In this document: positions 12,485-23,534 of the stretch, piece by piece | Numbering within the stretch: position 1 is the stretch's first letter | Layout of the letters: every line of letters starts with the position of its first letter | Assembly: GCA_026874595.1 (NCBI GenBank) | Contig: CM049319.1 | Coordinates: 53,084,917-53,148,916 of the forward strand | Length of the DNA stretch: 64,000 nucleotides | DNA from: Sipunculus nudus | Lineage: Eukaryota > Annelida > Sipuncula > Golfingiida > Sipunculidae | Direction of reading: 5' to 3' | The notes under the pieces: generated by a model | Seen by the model: the letters and a program-made list of their open reading frames with translations, nothing else | Database searches by the model: none | Told to the model about the DNA's origin: nothing | Translations under genes and position numbers: made by a program

Positions 12485-12800
12485 TTGATGGAACGTACCT
12501 GTACAAACTCAAGTCCCTATAGATCTCCAACCTACAAAGACCTAACTGATTGTTTACTTTGCCCAGCTTGGTTCAGTGAACATACCTGTACGTACTCAAG
12601 TCCTTAGATCTCCAACAAACAAATGTCTAACTAATTGTTTACTCTGCCTGGCCGGGTTCACTGAACATACCTGTACAAACCCAAGTCCTAAGATCTCTTA
12701 AAATCAAACTGATTGTATACTTTGCCTAGCTTGGTTCATTGAACATTCTTGTACAAACTTAAGTCCTTAGATCTCAAAACCATGAAGGCTTAGCTGACCA
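12485..12800. repeat. ~80-88 bp tandem repeat, 4 copies
   Basis: GAACNTACCTGTAC or a variant begins units near 12490, 12578, 12664 and 12743. Each is followed by CAAGTCC.TAGATCTC and a GATTGTTTACTTTGCC.GCTTGGTTCA-type stretch. It lies between the transposase start and the right terminus. Confidence 0.75.
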
Positions 12801-13710
12801 TATTGACAATCGATAGGTTTATGCCTAGCTGGCTCATACACCTTGAATTCTAGATACTCTATTATTCATACTTGTAAATATCACTATCTTTATTTTTAAT
12901 TTTCTAACTTTATACACAAACTAACTTTATACTAGTACATACAAATGCCCGATCTTTATTTCCCCTGTATACTATAAGGAGCAATCATATACAATACAGC
13001 GTAATAATAAGAATTCTTGAAGTATATTACATAAAACAATGAATTAATATAATGGTTTTACAAAATAAAAAACCTAACATGTCAACCATTACAATATACC
13101 AGTGTTTAACCCGAAATTAAAAACCAAATAAACAACCGTTTTCCTGTATATTGTATAAAACAATCATGATATACTCTAGTCTTTTAGAAAGTCATATTGT
13201 GTATAATCATAAATAAAACATTTTGTTACCATATTACTGTGTTTAATTTATTCATAATCTCAGGTTTCAGAAATTAGACCATTATGGTAAGTTTGTCCTA
13301 GTAGAGACTACAGTCGGAGTTGGTCCTAGTAGAATCGCCGATCCTACTAGTAGAAAGTCTGATCGGAGTTTCTCCTAGTAGAAAGTCCGATCGGACTTTG
13401 TCCTAATAAGATCGACGATTCTACTGGATCGGAGTTTGTCATGTGACATTAACATTTGCGAACCGGAACGGGGCATTCAGATTTTCAAAGATCTTTGACT
13501 GGTTACGTATATTATTATTGTTAGAAGTATAAAGATATAATTCTGTAAGGAAGATATGATAGATGAATTAAATGTATGTTTTAAGGCGAGGAAGCTGTTT
13601 CTAAAGAAAAATATGCATAGGTTGTTATTAGCAGAAGCGGACCCAAAATGATGTGTAAATTAATAATTATTTATTCTCATCTCGGCGACGTCACTGCGGG
13701 AGTAACAGCC

Positions 13711-14199
13711 CTTAAAGGGAAGTAATCAGGAGCCATTTAATTCCTTTTCTGTCACAATATCAGTTCACGTTTGCTTTATACAAAAGTTTCCCATCAAAAC
13801 CATCCCATCACACGGTCTCTTCACTTCTCCTTTAGCTGCTTAACTTCTTGTTATGGTTCTGCGCGGAGTAAACACGGTCAAATTGTCTCTGTTCACCATA
13901 ACAAGGCCGCGTGACCGGAGGTCTGATTTTGCGCATGGGAACAGATCTCAAATAAAAAGTAGTCCGGTTGTGATACGATTGTTAGCCTGCCAAAAAAAAA
14001 CCGGAAAACGCAAAGGGCATTAGCGCTATGTGTATGTTGGCGCCAGTGATCGCGCCCGGTCCACTTTTTCAACGCTTGTGTACAGGAGAAAGCCAATAGT
14101 TTCAGTATATTATTTTGGCAAGGACCATTTTATTTCAAAGAGAAGACGCTATTTTAATGTTATTTCAACATGATTTGTACGTGATTAGGTCCCTTTAAA
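13711..14199 (+). mobile_element. MITE family A, copy 1 (TTAA-flanked)
   Basis: Bounded by TTAAAGGGAAGTAATCA on the left and the inverse-type GATTAGGTCCCTTTAA on the right, so inverted termini abut TTAA on both sides. That arrangement fits piggyBac-type mobilisation. Internal landmarks are ATACAAAAGTTTCCCA, GCGCCCGGTCCAC and TTTACAGGAG or its variants. The same landmarks recur at 15815-16185, 16661-17131, 18590-18890 and 21075-21195. No transposase is present. Confidence 0.65.
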
Positions 14200-15680
14200 A
14201 TGAGGTATAGCACAGAATTATACGCAACGCGATTTCAGAGAACATTGAGGACAAAAGGGAACCAACTTCCTTTTATTGTTAAGTATTCCTAAGTATTAGA
14301 TCATAATTAATTATATACAATCACCATTGATGGTCGAAGATCTACGGCAGATGCAGAACATTACAATCACTACTTTTAATCATATGAATCAGAAAACATA
14401 TACATCAATGGATGGTTTAGGGACAATTGAAGAATTTAATTTATACTCCAGTATCTGCCAGGGACGATAATTGCCCGAAACTATTTATAGGGAATACAAT
14501 ATAATATTGTACAGTTACAAAGGCCATGTTCCAATAAACCATGTTGTGTAAATAATGCTAATTTGGTATTTAGCAATTGACATACCATGAATGTATACAT
14601 GTTAGTCACTATTTAGCTGTAAATTATAAATATCCACGACACATGTTGGCGACAAGTTACAGTGTTTGGGTCCATTATATTAAAAGAAAGATCACGTAGT
14701 GATATATCTAAAATTAAAACATTTACCCATAAAGGCATGGTTCCTGTCGGAGTCTCCTGCATATATCTGACTTAATTTAAAAAGTCCGCAATACTGGTTT
14801 CAATGGAATCGAGAACAGCAGTGGACCACACAAGTCACAGTGCGCATGCTCGTCGGAGAAAGTAATAGATTAAAACGATTCCGTTTATATTTGTCTCTGT
14901 GCGTATTGATTTTACAATATAGCTTATATAAAATGAACTGGTCATGTCCTTTAATATGAATATACAATGTACACGCGAATATTCCAACTTTAACGTTGGA
15001 GTGTAATTACATTGTAGTTTAGGTAATTGTACTAGCACGTGGGGTTGTCATGTGATAGGACCATTGATGCAAAGTGGAACAACACGGACAAATTTTTTAC
15101 TTGAACACGACCTGACAACCCTATATAAATATATCTTATATACGTTTGCTTGAGATACATGTGTGGCGGCTTTGAATTTCTGGATGCGATTTATTAACCA
15201 CTGTTTTAATATCCTGGTCATTCCTGATACTGCGAAATAAATCAAACAATCTGTCGGCATAGGAGAACTTTCGCGGGATAAAGGGAAGCCCGTGTCTCAA
15301 CCAGCTTAAGGTCGATGACAAGTTAATTTCCCTGTTAGTGATCTATCTCCTCATTACGATTGGATGTTTCCGGTCACGTGGGAGGTCACATTGATTGCGC
15401 ATTTAGGTCGCCTATGTGTTATGCCCAAATAAGGTATTTATTAGATTTCCGCTCCCGGTGGATCGTGTTTAAGCGGTAAAACAACAAACTGGCGTTCTTT
15501 TGATTTAGGAAGATTAAAGGGACTGAAATATTTTGCCTGGATTGAAGGATGGTGATCTGAATTGGAAAAAATAATAACATCATAACTTTATAAATACCAG
15601 ACTGAATGCTAAGCGGTCCGCACACTTGGTGTGTTCTATCTGAAATTCATTTCAGTGAAATAAATTGTCCGCCGACAATT

Positions 15681-15683
<3 letters not shown>
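14200..15683. other. Non-coding, nothing recognised
   Basis: AT-rich sequence with only short open frames. A TTAAAGGGACTGAAAT word at about 15515 may be an isolated TTAA-type MITE terminus. Confidence 0.3.
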
Positions 15684-15744
<61 letters not shown>

Positions 15745-15745
15745 T
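15684..15745. repeat. (TA)n microsatellite
   Basis: Near-pure TA repeat. Confidence 0.95.
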
Positions 15746-15814
15746 AATTCTAATTTAAAGGATTTGAATATAACATATAACAAATCCCATCAGTTAACAC
15801 ATACCAGATATAGG

Positions 15815-16185
15815 ATAATTATGCACGAAATATAGTGTTTTCCTCTTAAAATATTATGGTTTCTACAAATATTTTGCTCTCTATTCGTTTGTTTACTCCT
15901 GCATGTATAAAAGTGGATAAAAGTTTGCACCGGGGATGATCAGTTGGGCGAAAAATAAACATAGGGCACACGCGAATTCACAAATAAGAATTGTTCAAAG
16001 CTTCCAGCTGGTGTTTCTTCCTTTCATGTTACTGCTCCTTTTTTTAGGATCTAATGCGCATGCGCAAGATCGGATCTCTGGTTATGTAGTTTTATTATGG
16101 CAAACAGGCATGCGTGGACTGTGTTTACTCTCAGACGGAAAGGTAACAACGCATAAATTAGGTGAGGACGGTTTTGCCAGGGAAT
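15815..16185 (-). mobile_element. MITE family A, copy 2 (inverted)
   Basis: Compared with the reverse complement of 13711-14199, this shares GTTTACTCCTG, GCACCGGG, ATGCGCAAGATCGGATCTC, TATGGCAAACAG and CGTGTTTACTC-like words in order. It is diverged, and its ends are blurred. Confidence 0.55.
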
Positions 16186-16434
16186 GTATGTATTCAGCCG
16201 AAACAAACTATTGGCGTTAGATAATTCACACATGATCGTAATTTTTTTATGAACCTGTAAAAATGGGTCTTGTTGAAGCGTCACTGCATTAGCCGTGTTG
16301 TTTGCCAATCGCTTTTTTCTCTTTTGGACATCATAGATAACGTTTTTTTTAAATATTTTTAAAGCATAGATTATATAAGTGGTAAGAAGAAGTAAGATGT
16401 GTTGTATATTGGCATGGATGAATGCCACGTGAAC

Positions 16435-16600
16435 ATGATTGCAGGTGGTCCATCCTATCATTTGAAAGAGAAAGCTATCCAAAGTGTACACACATGCAAA
16501 ATTTCAGATCTATAAGTCAAACCACTGCTGAGAAATGAGTAATTTTTACCCTAGGCAGATGAACAGACGGACACCAGATGGTTGTAGGTTGGGCCACCAA
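16435..16600. repeat. Dispersed repeat family B, copy 1
   Basis: Words in order: GCAGGTGGTCCATCC, ATCCAAAGTGTACACACATGCAAAATTTCAG, AGTCAAACCACTGCTGAGAAATGAGTAATTTTTACC. The same order is found at 17155-17280 and, in tandem, at 54735-55030. Confidence 0.6.
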
Positions 16601-16660
16601 ACATATGTAAGCTGTAGAGCTATGTAGGATCTGTATTCATGCAAAATTCTAGGCCGATAC

Positions 16661-17131
16661 GTTAAAGTGATATAATCAGGAGCAATATTATTCCTATTCT
16701 TTCACACTATCAGTTCAGTTTTGACTTATACAAAAGTTTCCCAACAAAACCGTTCCCGTACACAGTTTCATTAACTCGCATATAACTGTTTAACACCTTG
16801 CTTTAGCTCTGCGTGTGACTGGAGGTCGGATTAAGAGGGGCAACACGTGGTGTTTCAGCCAGCGGGAACATGTATTACATTTTTTGAGCCAAGTCAGACA
16901 GGGCATCTCCTGATTGGCACGTTTTGTGGCTTTGCGCAGCACACGGCCCGCCGCCCTGTGTTTATGCTGACACCTGCGATTGCGCCCGGTTCACTGTTTT
17001 AACACTCGTTTACAGGAGTAAGCAAACAGTTGCAAGGCAATATTTTGGCAGGTACAGATTGATTTTAAAGGGAAGAACCTATTTTTCGTGTTAACACAAT
17101 ATGCTTTATAAGTGATTTGGCCCCTTTGAAC
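16661..17131 (+). mobile_element. MITE family A, copy 3
   Basis: Same orientation as copy 1. It carries TTAAAGTGATATAATCAGGAGC, then ATACAAAAGTTTCCCAACAAAACC, GCGCCCGGTTCACTG, TTTACAGGAGTAAGC, and a right end of GATTTGGCCCCTTTGAA. The flanking TTAA is decayed on the right. Confidence 0.6.
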
Positions 17132-17154
17132 CATGGATGTCTGCAGTGTAAACG

Positions 17155-17285
17155 TGATCGTAGGTGGCGCCACCTGTCATATAAACGGAAATCCATCAAA
17201 GATGTACACACATGCAAAATGCCAGGCAGATAAGTCAAGTCACTGCCGAGATATGAGTGATTTATACCGTAGGCAGGGGAAGTAT
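17155..17285. repeat. Dispersed repeat family B, copy 2
   Basis: Contains GTAGGTGGCGCCACCTGTCAT, then ATCAAAGATGTACACACATGC and CACTGCCGAGATATGAGTGATTTATACC. Its left edge immediately abuts MITE family A copy 3. Confidence 0.6.
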
Positions 17286-18471
17286 ATACTGGTTTAGCCC
17301 TTAGTTAAGGGTATAGGGAAATGTTTATAAAATTGACTAAAATTGTATGAATAGGTGTTCACATGTATTTATACCAACAGGCATTTGAGCACCTCTGGTT
17401 GGAGAAAGTAAAACAATATGATTATACAGGTGTCATATCGATTTAGTACTTGAGGTCCGCGCGTCGTAATCGCAGCCATATTTAACGTTTATACTTCCCT
17501 GGCGAGACGTATTATAGGAGTCAAATGGTTCTAATCAATCTTACGGATCAGGATATTTAGCTGTTTTACACACTGTCCACGACCCAGTTCCAGGTAAATG
17601 CCAGGAACGGTTATCATACAATTAACCAGTGTCCGTGTAAAAACTGCAGGTTACCCCCATTCCAAGTTACCCCCCCCCCCCCGGTGATCTTAAATCTATT
17701 TCAGTCAACCGAAGGCGGTAGTCTGAACGAAATTTGAAGTTCTCTCCGCACTGTTGAGATAACCTCCCCTCTGATTTGACCAAATGAAAATTCTAATTCT
17801 TTTTAGTTTTAACTCGTATTTTATTTAAAAAAAACAACAACAACACGTGAAAGATACTAGGTTCAAAGCTGGAATCAATCTAGGAAAATTAACTTGTCGT
17901 AAAATGTTAAACATACATGTATTGTTATTTTCATTTATATTAATTCATAATGTTCACAAGCGCGCATGGCACGGTATATGCAAACATGATTTATGTAAAA
18001 ATTCAACCAAATTTTAGAAATCAAGAAGAAAGAAACCCTTGTAATAGGAATTACAGTAAATAAACAAAAAAGAAACAACTGTTTACATGAGGTAATATAA
18101 AATCATAGGGGGTAATCTGAAATCTATTACACTATACCTCCGGGGGTAAACTGATATAAAATTTCAAGCTACCCTCCCCCCAGCCCCCCCCCCCCCCCCC
18201 ACGCGGGGATAGTCTGAAATCGCTATACCGTGTAACAGGCAGTCGTGTATTAAAGGCCGTTAGTCGGGATAGATGCGGTTAACAGTTACCCTATTTGTTT
18301 TGCTTTTAATAACACAGTATTGGCTTGAAGTGGCACTATATGTAATTTGATTGAGCTGAATGTGATTTAAATTATAAATAAATCATGATTTAAATCCCTG
18401 AAAATTATCAAAATAAAGTTAAAACCAAGGGATATCTCAGTGTAGTACGTTGTCGATGATTATATTTAAAC

Positions 18472-18473
<2 letters not shown>
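17286..18473. other. Non-coding with C-rich tracts
   Basis: Poly-C runs at about 17668-17682 and 18183-18200 sit beside short related phrases (TTACCCCC, GTAGTCTGAA / ATAGTCTGAAAT, AAATTT.AAG). This suggests the remains of an element. No gene was found. Confidence 0.35.

Positions 18474-18534
<61 letters not shown>
18474..18534. repeat. (AT)n microsatellite
   Basis: Pure alternating AT of about 60 bp. Confidence 0.95.
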
Positions 18535-18537
<3 letters not shown>

Positions 18538-18589
18538 GGTAAATCTGTTACCCTGTTGGTGAATCATGATATCCTAGGCTTCAAATGAT

Positions 18590-18890
18590 TAAAGGGACCT
18601 ATTCACATACCAGGTATGTTAAATATACATTTTACATAGCGTTTCTCCTTGTATGAAACGACTTGGTACCTACTATTAGTTCTTTTTAAAACCGTTTGCT
18701 TACACCTGTATACAAGTGGCAAAAAGCTTGCACCGGGCGCCATCAGTGTCATAAACTGCCCACACACCACCTTGTGGCAATATCACGCAACATCACCAAA
18801 AAGATTTTTCAAGCTTCAATCTGGTGTTTCTTCTGTGTTACTTCTTTTTTTTCTCCTTGTTAGTAAGATAATACACATATAAGTACAATG
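18590..18890 (-). mobile_element. MITE family A, copy 4 (truncated, inverted)
   Basis: Starts with ATTAAAGGGACCTATTCA. It then shares GTTTGCTTACACCTGTATACAAGTGGC and GCACCGGGCGCCATCAGTG with the inverse of copy 1, and AAGCTTCAATCTGGTGTTTCTTC with copy 2 (15995-16020). The 3' part of the family is missing. Confidence 0.55.
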
Positions 18891-19389
18891 TAACATTAAT
18901 AAATTCTTCTTCATAAACCACTGAAAACTCTATGGAAATTCTACAGGATTAATACGGATGTTTTTCAGTGACTTTAGGACCAAAGCTGATCAGTTTAAAC
19001 AGAAGCGGAGACTCTGTATAACATTATTTTTGTAAATGCATGGCCTTTTTTTGTGTGGCCTAAACAGAAATTTATCATGCCTTGGCCAGCCTGATCAGTA
19101 TGGACCGTGTGAACAAATGACGATAGTTTGTTCAGGGATTGATTGCCTCGCGATTTTCCAATTTCTGTTTACTCACAGTTGTTGTTAACCATCACGGGTT
19201 TTGGCTGTCTGGACCAGTCAGAGGTAAGTGATTTAATGCTAGTTTTAAAATCTATTTTTATCAGTTATTTCAGTAAATAATTGCCATCAGTTTATGGACC
19301 ACCTCCAGGCCAGTGTGTTTCAGTATTTTATTTTTCATCTTTATCATTTACTTTTTATTTATAAGTTCATGCATAATACTGCATATATA

Positions 19390-19449
<60 letters not shown>

Positions 19450-20109
19450 AGTTAATTAGTTTCATGTTGGTCACATCTTTTAAAATATGTCCATAAATTA
19501 ATTATACATTTGTTCGCGTGTGTTGGTATGTGTGCAACCACCAATATTGTCATGATTAAATTTTACTAGAAGAATATGTTATTTAAACAAGCTTTAATGA
19601 ATCTAAAGGAGAGCTCGAGTATGCAGGGCACAGCGGGCTACATGATTATTTTTAATGCGGGTTTCTGCGGGCCCAAATAAGCATGATTTTAGTAACAGTG
19701 CATGAGGAGATGGTTACATTTACCGAATGTAATGGCCAGGTCTGTTCATGTACCTACAATTTTTCCATTTGGGGGGGGGGGGGGGGGGGTTATTGTATAT
19801 AAAAGAACTGAATTGGTTAAATCTATATTCTCTTAATTTTAAGACAGATTCGTCTGTGCAGTCACCACTGGACATGATGATGTACAAATGTACCTGGCCA
19901 GAATGATGCATGTTTAGACTGTTCAGCACTGTATAGGCTAATAACTGGGGCCAGTCAAACATATTACATAACATTAGGATTGAGTATCGGTCAGCCTATT
20001 CAGGTACAATACTTATAGAGATATCCGATACGTAGTGACGATACTCTTCCTTTTTCTTTGTGTATTATTTTCTGATTAATAGGTCTGTGAATATTAGTTT
20101 TCTTACACA
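18891..20109. other. Non-coding; (AT)n at 19393-19446 and poly-G at 19771-19789
   Basis: Only simple repeats are recognisable. Open frames spanning the poly-G tract are artefacts. Confidence 0.4.
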
Positions 20110-20110
20110 C

Positions 20111-20182
<72 letters not shown>
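20110..20182. repeat. (AT)n microsatellite split by LTR insertion
   Basis: A long AT array that stops at the LTR boundary. A short ATATATATA remnant resumes on the other side at 20725-20733. Confidence 0.9.
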
Positions 20183-20186
<4 letters not shown>

Positions 20187-20724
20187 AGGCAGTCAGGCCC
20201 AAGTCACTGAATTAAATCTCTGACAAATTTGATCTAGTCGACTTTATTCACAGACTATGGTGGACAAACCGCGTGATCCACAACAAAACAGATGGATAGG
20301 CCTCGCTATCCCACCAAAAATAGAAAATTCACACAGACTTCTCCACAGACTAGAAACACGTGTCGTCTCTCTGACTGCTAGACTAAATCTATCTAACCCC
20401 TCTACTATGGTCACACGCTTGTAAATATAAAGGCTAAGCAGGTTAAAGGCCACATCTAACGTCTAGACTACTGAATGGGATAAAGCCCCCAGGGTCTCTA
20501 TTGCTGGACAGCCCTCCCCCAAGGTTATCTAAGTGCGACCACATATATCCATATATCACTGAAAACGCTACCCATAACAAACTGGTTGCCCTCTCTCAAG
20601 GTCACCTAAGTGCGACCTCTAGCTTCTCATAACATGCAACTAGAACAAAAGCCAGGCACATGTAAACTAACGATCAAGAGCGATCTATTTACAAGGTTAC
20701 ATTACAGACATGTTCTTTGTAACA
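20183..20724 (-). mobile_element. Solo LTR of a Gypsy-type retrotransposon
   Basis: The 542-bp unit begins TGTTAGGC and ends TTTGTAACA, that is TGTTA...TAACA with TG...CA ends. It is flanked by ATATAT on both sides, consistent with insertion in the AT array. Read on the minus strand, it has a TATA-like TTTATATTTA (inverse of about 20412-20425) and an AATAAA signal (inverse of about 20240-20250) about 60 nt from the 3' end. This is the U3-R-U5 order expected of an LTR. No internal coding region or second LTR lies nearby. The clade is inferred only from the ends. Confidence 0.75.
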
Positions 20725-20759
20725 ATATATATACCGGTATATGTATACAGTTCATGATG

Positions 20760-21070
20760 GAATTTCCTTATTATCTGCTCGCTTTCTGAGGATCCATGTT
20801 AAGCCTCGGTCACAACCCGCTGTGGTCACCGCACACCGTAGAGTTCGGTTTTTGAAACCGCAGGAATACTTATGCGGCCGATATGCGGGAACGGCAATGT
20901 GTCTTCCTCATTCTCACGGCCTTCGCACGGTAAAGTATAAGCTAACCGTGCGTGTCTCGGGTACAAATCGCACGGGCATCCTACGACATCCGTACGTCTA
21001 CTGTACGGAGCCTGTAGGTGGCTACCCGACGCGCGGCCGCCACATAAACTAAAGCCTTAACATCTACAGC
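20760..21070. other. GC-rich block, unassigned (possible MITE)
   Basis: Much higher GC and CpG than its neighbours. It contains AAGCCTCGGTCACAACCCGC near 20800 and ACGCGCGGCCGCC near 21040, and an open plus frame of about 100 codons with no recognisable domain. AAGCCT occurs near both ends. It may be a GC-rich MITE or a fragment of coding repeat. Confidence 0.3.
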
Positions 21071-21074
21071 CGTA

Positions 21075-21195
21075 CACAAGGTACTGAGACTGTGTGAAGG
21101 GATGGTCTTGATGGGAAACTTTTGTATAAAGCAAAACTGAACTTATAAAGTTAAAGATCAGGCATGATATTGCTTCCAATTATGTTCCTTTAAGT
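21075..21195 (-). mobile_element. MITE family A, copy 5 (end fragment, inverted)
   Basis: The inverse of GATGGGAAACTTTTGTATAAAGC and the TTCCTTTAAG end match the left part of copy 1. Only about 120 bp remain. Confidence 0.6.
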
Positions 21196-21895
21196 ATTTT
21201 TATTTTAACTTCACTTCATATTGTCATATACTTCTGAATATATTTCTGTGTATCTGCTCACCTTCTTTTAATATATTTTATTATTGTAACTAGTTTAATC
21301 CTATTATCATTGTGGCAGTGTGATTATTAGTCAAATTGTCATACTGGAGATTTTGTATAACAAAATGTGATAATTTTTTTTTCAAGTCAGTCAATAACTA
21401 GTTTAAGTTTTTATTTTTAATTCATATACTCATGTTCTTCTAAATGTACCATATTAAGTATTTGCTCAACTTCCTTTGATATATCATTATTTTAACTAGA
21501 TTAATCTAGTGTAATCGTAGTCAGTGTAATTACTAGCTAAATTGTCATTTTCGAGCTTTTGTATATTAATGATTATAATTTTTCTAGTCATTAATTTTTA
21601 CTCTGCTTATCATATTTAATATGACGACAACTGAAATATGTCTTAAAATATCCACGCAATTTTCAGGTACCCATCTAGTCAAGGGTAAAATTGCATGGTC
21701 TACATTTATGGATTAGTTATCATTGTAAATTTTAATTTGCTCCATGTATATCATCTTGGCATCTATATGGACCACTATGTTTTCTTTCAAATATTTATTG
21801 CAATCAAAGGTCCATGTCGTAATATATGTAAACTATGTCATTGTATTTACTTATATATATATGCTGATTGCCTGAATAAAACTATCTATCTATAA
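21196..21895 (+). mobile_element. LINE 3' end with internal 195-bp tandem duplication
   Basis: Ends with CTGAATAAAACTATCTATCTATAAC, a short CTAT-type microsatellite tail directly after AATAAA, as seen in several non-LTR retrotransposon clades. Upstream, the block around 21200-21380 is repeated at 21400-21590. Shared words are TGTGTATCTGCTCACCTTC / AGTATTTGCTCAACTTCC, TTATTNTAACTAG.TTAATC and AGCTAAATTGTCAT or variants. No reverse transcriptase remains. Confidence 0.55.
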
Positions 21896-22084
21896 CCTGA
21901 TATCCGTTGATGCCCACTGGAGTATATAACGGACCCAAACCTTTGGGTTGAGTGGAACGTTTATAATGACTTGTGGCACCGACATGAGACAGGGGTGACA
22001 AGTTCTAGTGAAAACACAATTTATGTTACAAGCGGTTCCTCCAAATGTTTCTGATATAAACAATTATTAGAGATGATATGGAGA

Positions 22085-22800
22085 AAGATATAGACGATAG
22101 ATAAGCCAACAGCAGAAGAGGATATGGTGGAAACGCGGGTTAGTGAGTTAAAAAATCGAGTGGCCGCTGTCGAGAACCAATATGAGAAACTGCAGAAAGG
22201 GACTGAGTTTATAGAAACAGAATATGTGAGCCAAAAAGAGAACATTGAAAAAATGAAGGAGAAAATGTTGCCTGTAGAGGAGGTGAGAAAAGTTAAAAAA
22301 GAAGTGATAGTTCTGGGTAACAGAGTGTAGAGAAAAAAAAAGTTTTGCTGCACAATCTACTAGAAGGAGCTGAGGGTAAAGACTGTACAATACTTGTGAG
22401 GGAGCTATAGAAAAGAAATTGATTCGAGCGTTGACATAGAAATTGCCCACAGAAGCCTTGCACATAGTAAAGAAGCACTTCAACAAAAGAATCCACAGTC
22501 AATTCATGCTAAATGCGTCTGTAGAGAGCAACGGAAAATAATCCTTGAAAAGGGACTTATAAAGCGTTACAACAGGACCAAAACAGGACCAAGGAAAAAC
22601 AAGTGTTTTTTTCTGAAGAGGTCCATCCTGGAACCAGAGGAGAACACAAGAGGTTGCTTGTAAAACAGAAAGAATACAGGAAAAAAGAATGGTTTGCGCA
22701 CATTCCATGGTCAGTGCAGAGAGTGTTGAAAATAGGGAAGGGCCTAAATGATCGAAGAAACCACTAAAGACACTTATATATATAGGATATGTGGGCGACA
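22085..22800 (+). pseudogene. LINE ORF1-like pseudogene (coiled coil plus RRM-like region)
   Basis: From ATG 22124 a coiled-coil-type stretch (VSELKNRVAAVENQYEKL, rich in K/E with hydrophobic heptads) runs to a TAG at 22328. Past the stop, shifted frames read NLLEGAEGKDC, then VDIEIAHRSL, HAKCVCRERQK, and a segment like IFFSEEVHPGTR across 22605-22640. This order is typical of L1/Tx1-type ORF1 proteins, which bind retrotransposon RNA. Stops and frameshifts show decay. Poly-C/poly-A at 22840-22859 lies just beyond. The ORF2 enzyme is absent. Confidence 0.55.
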
Positions 22801-22859
22801 TTGTAAAGGACTGGCTGTTATATATTTAGTAAATGTTTACCCCCCCCCCCAAAAAAAAA

Positions 22860-23534
22860 TGGAAAAACCAAGAAAATTTAAGTTATGATATGTTGTTATA
22901 TGCATTAAAGCTTTGTTTGTACAAATAAATTATCATTAAACATTCAAATTTACCGTATTGATAATGATTGTGAAAGTGTGATAACACCACATCTATAGTT
23001 AGAGCCCCCGCTAATAATTTTGGAAATCAGCTGATTATTATTAGCATTGGCGGGTATTACATATTTTACAATCTGGCAATATGGCATGTACTCCAATCAG
23101 TTTTACTTTAAACTGAAAAAACTGAGATCAAATCTTCTGATAACCTAAAATTTCTTTTATTGACATGATCAATAATGTTAAATATGACAGTGCTCCCACA
23201 ACAGTGAATCCCACACCCTTGCTTTGGCCTTTCCAAGAAGATTTATTGGTCCGAAGTATAAAAATAAAAGCATCGGAAGCAAAAACATGGTTTGGACATG
23301 TGAACATCGACCGTTTTAGGGATCATATTGTTTATTACACTTTTTGAAATTTACCGTAAAATCTACAAGTCTGCTACAGTTAGAGTTGAATCATTTAATT
23401 GGTAGAAATTAACCGGATTATTTAGGAATGTAAAGTCATTGATCTTGATGCATGCTTAGGATCAAGAATATTCAAAGTGATTCACGTACTGAACTAATAA
23501 TATTATCAATGATAATAAAACTTGAATTTTCTAA
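22860..23534. other. Non-coding, nothing recognised
   Basis: AT-rich. A short inverted phrase pair around 23006-23056 (GCCCCCGCTAATAATTTTG / TTATTATTAGCATTGGCGGG) could fold into a hairpin. No gene is supported. Confidence 0.35.

Larger units (their letters stand above)
9625..13443 (-). mobile_element. 3.8-kb TIR transposon with broken integrase-like transposase
   Basis: Long inverted termini bound the element. The left arm (about 9625-9985) matches the inverse of the right arm (about 13205-13443). Shared words include GACTTTCTACTAGGAG, TAGTAGGATCGGCGATTCT, TTTCTGAAACCTGAGATTA and AACACAGTAATAT. The arms are built from iterated short modules of the type CTACTAGGACAAACTCCGATC. Between them lies a decayed minus-strand integrase-like gene. 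A cellular-type integrase core inside TIRs fits Ginger-type or KRBA2-related DNA transposons. I found no clear target duplication, and the left end seems shortened relative to the right. Confidence 0.8.
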
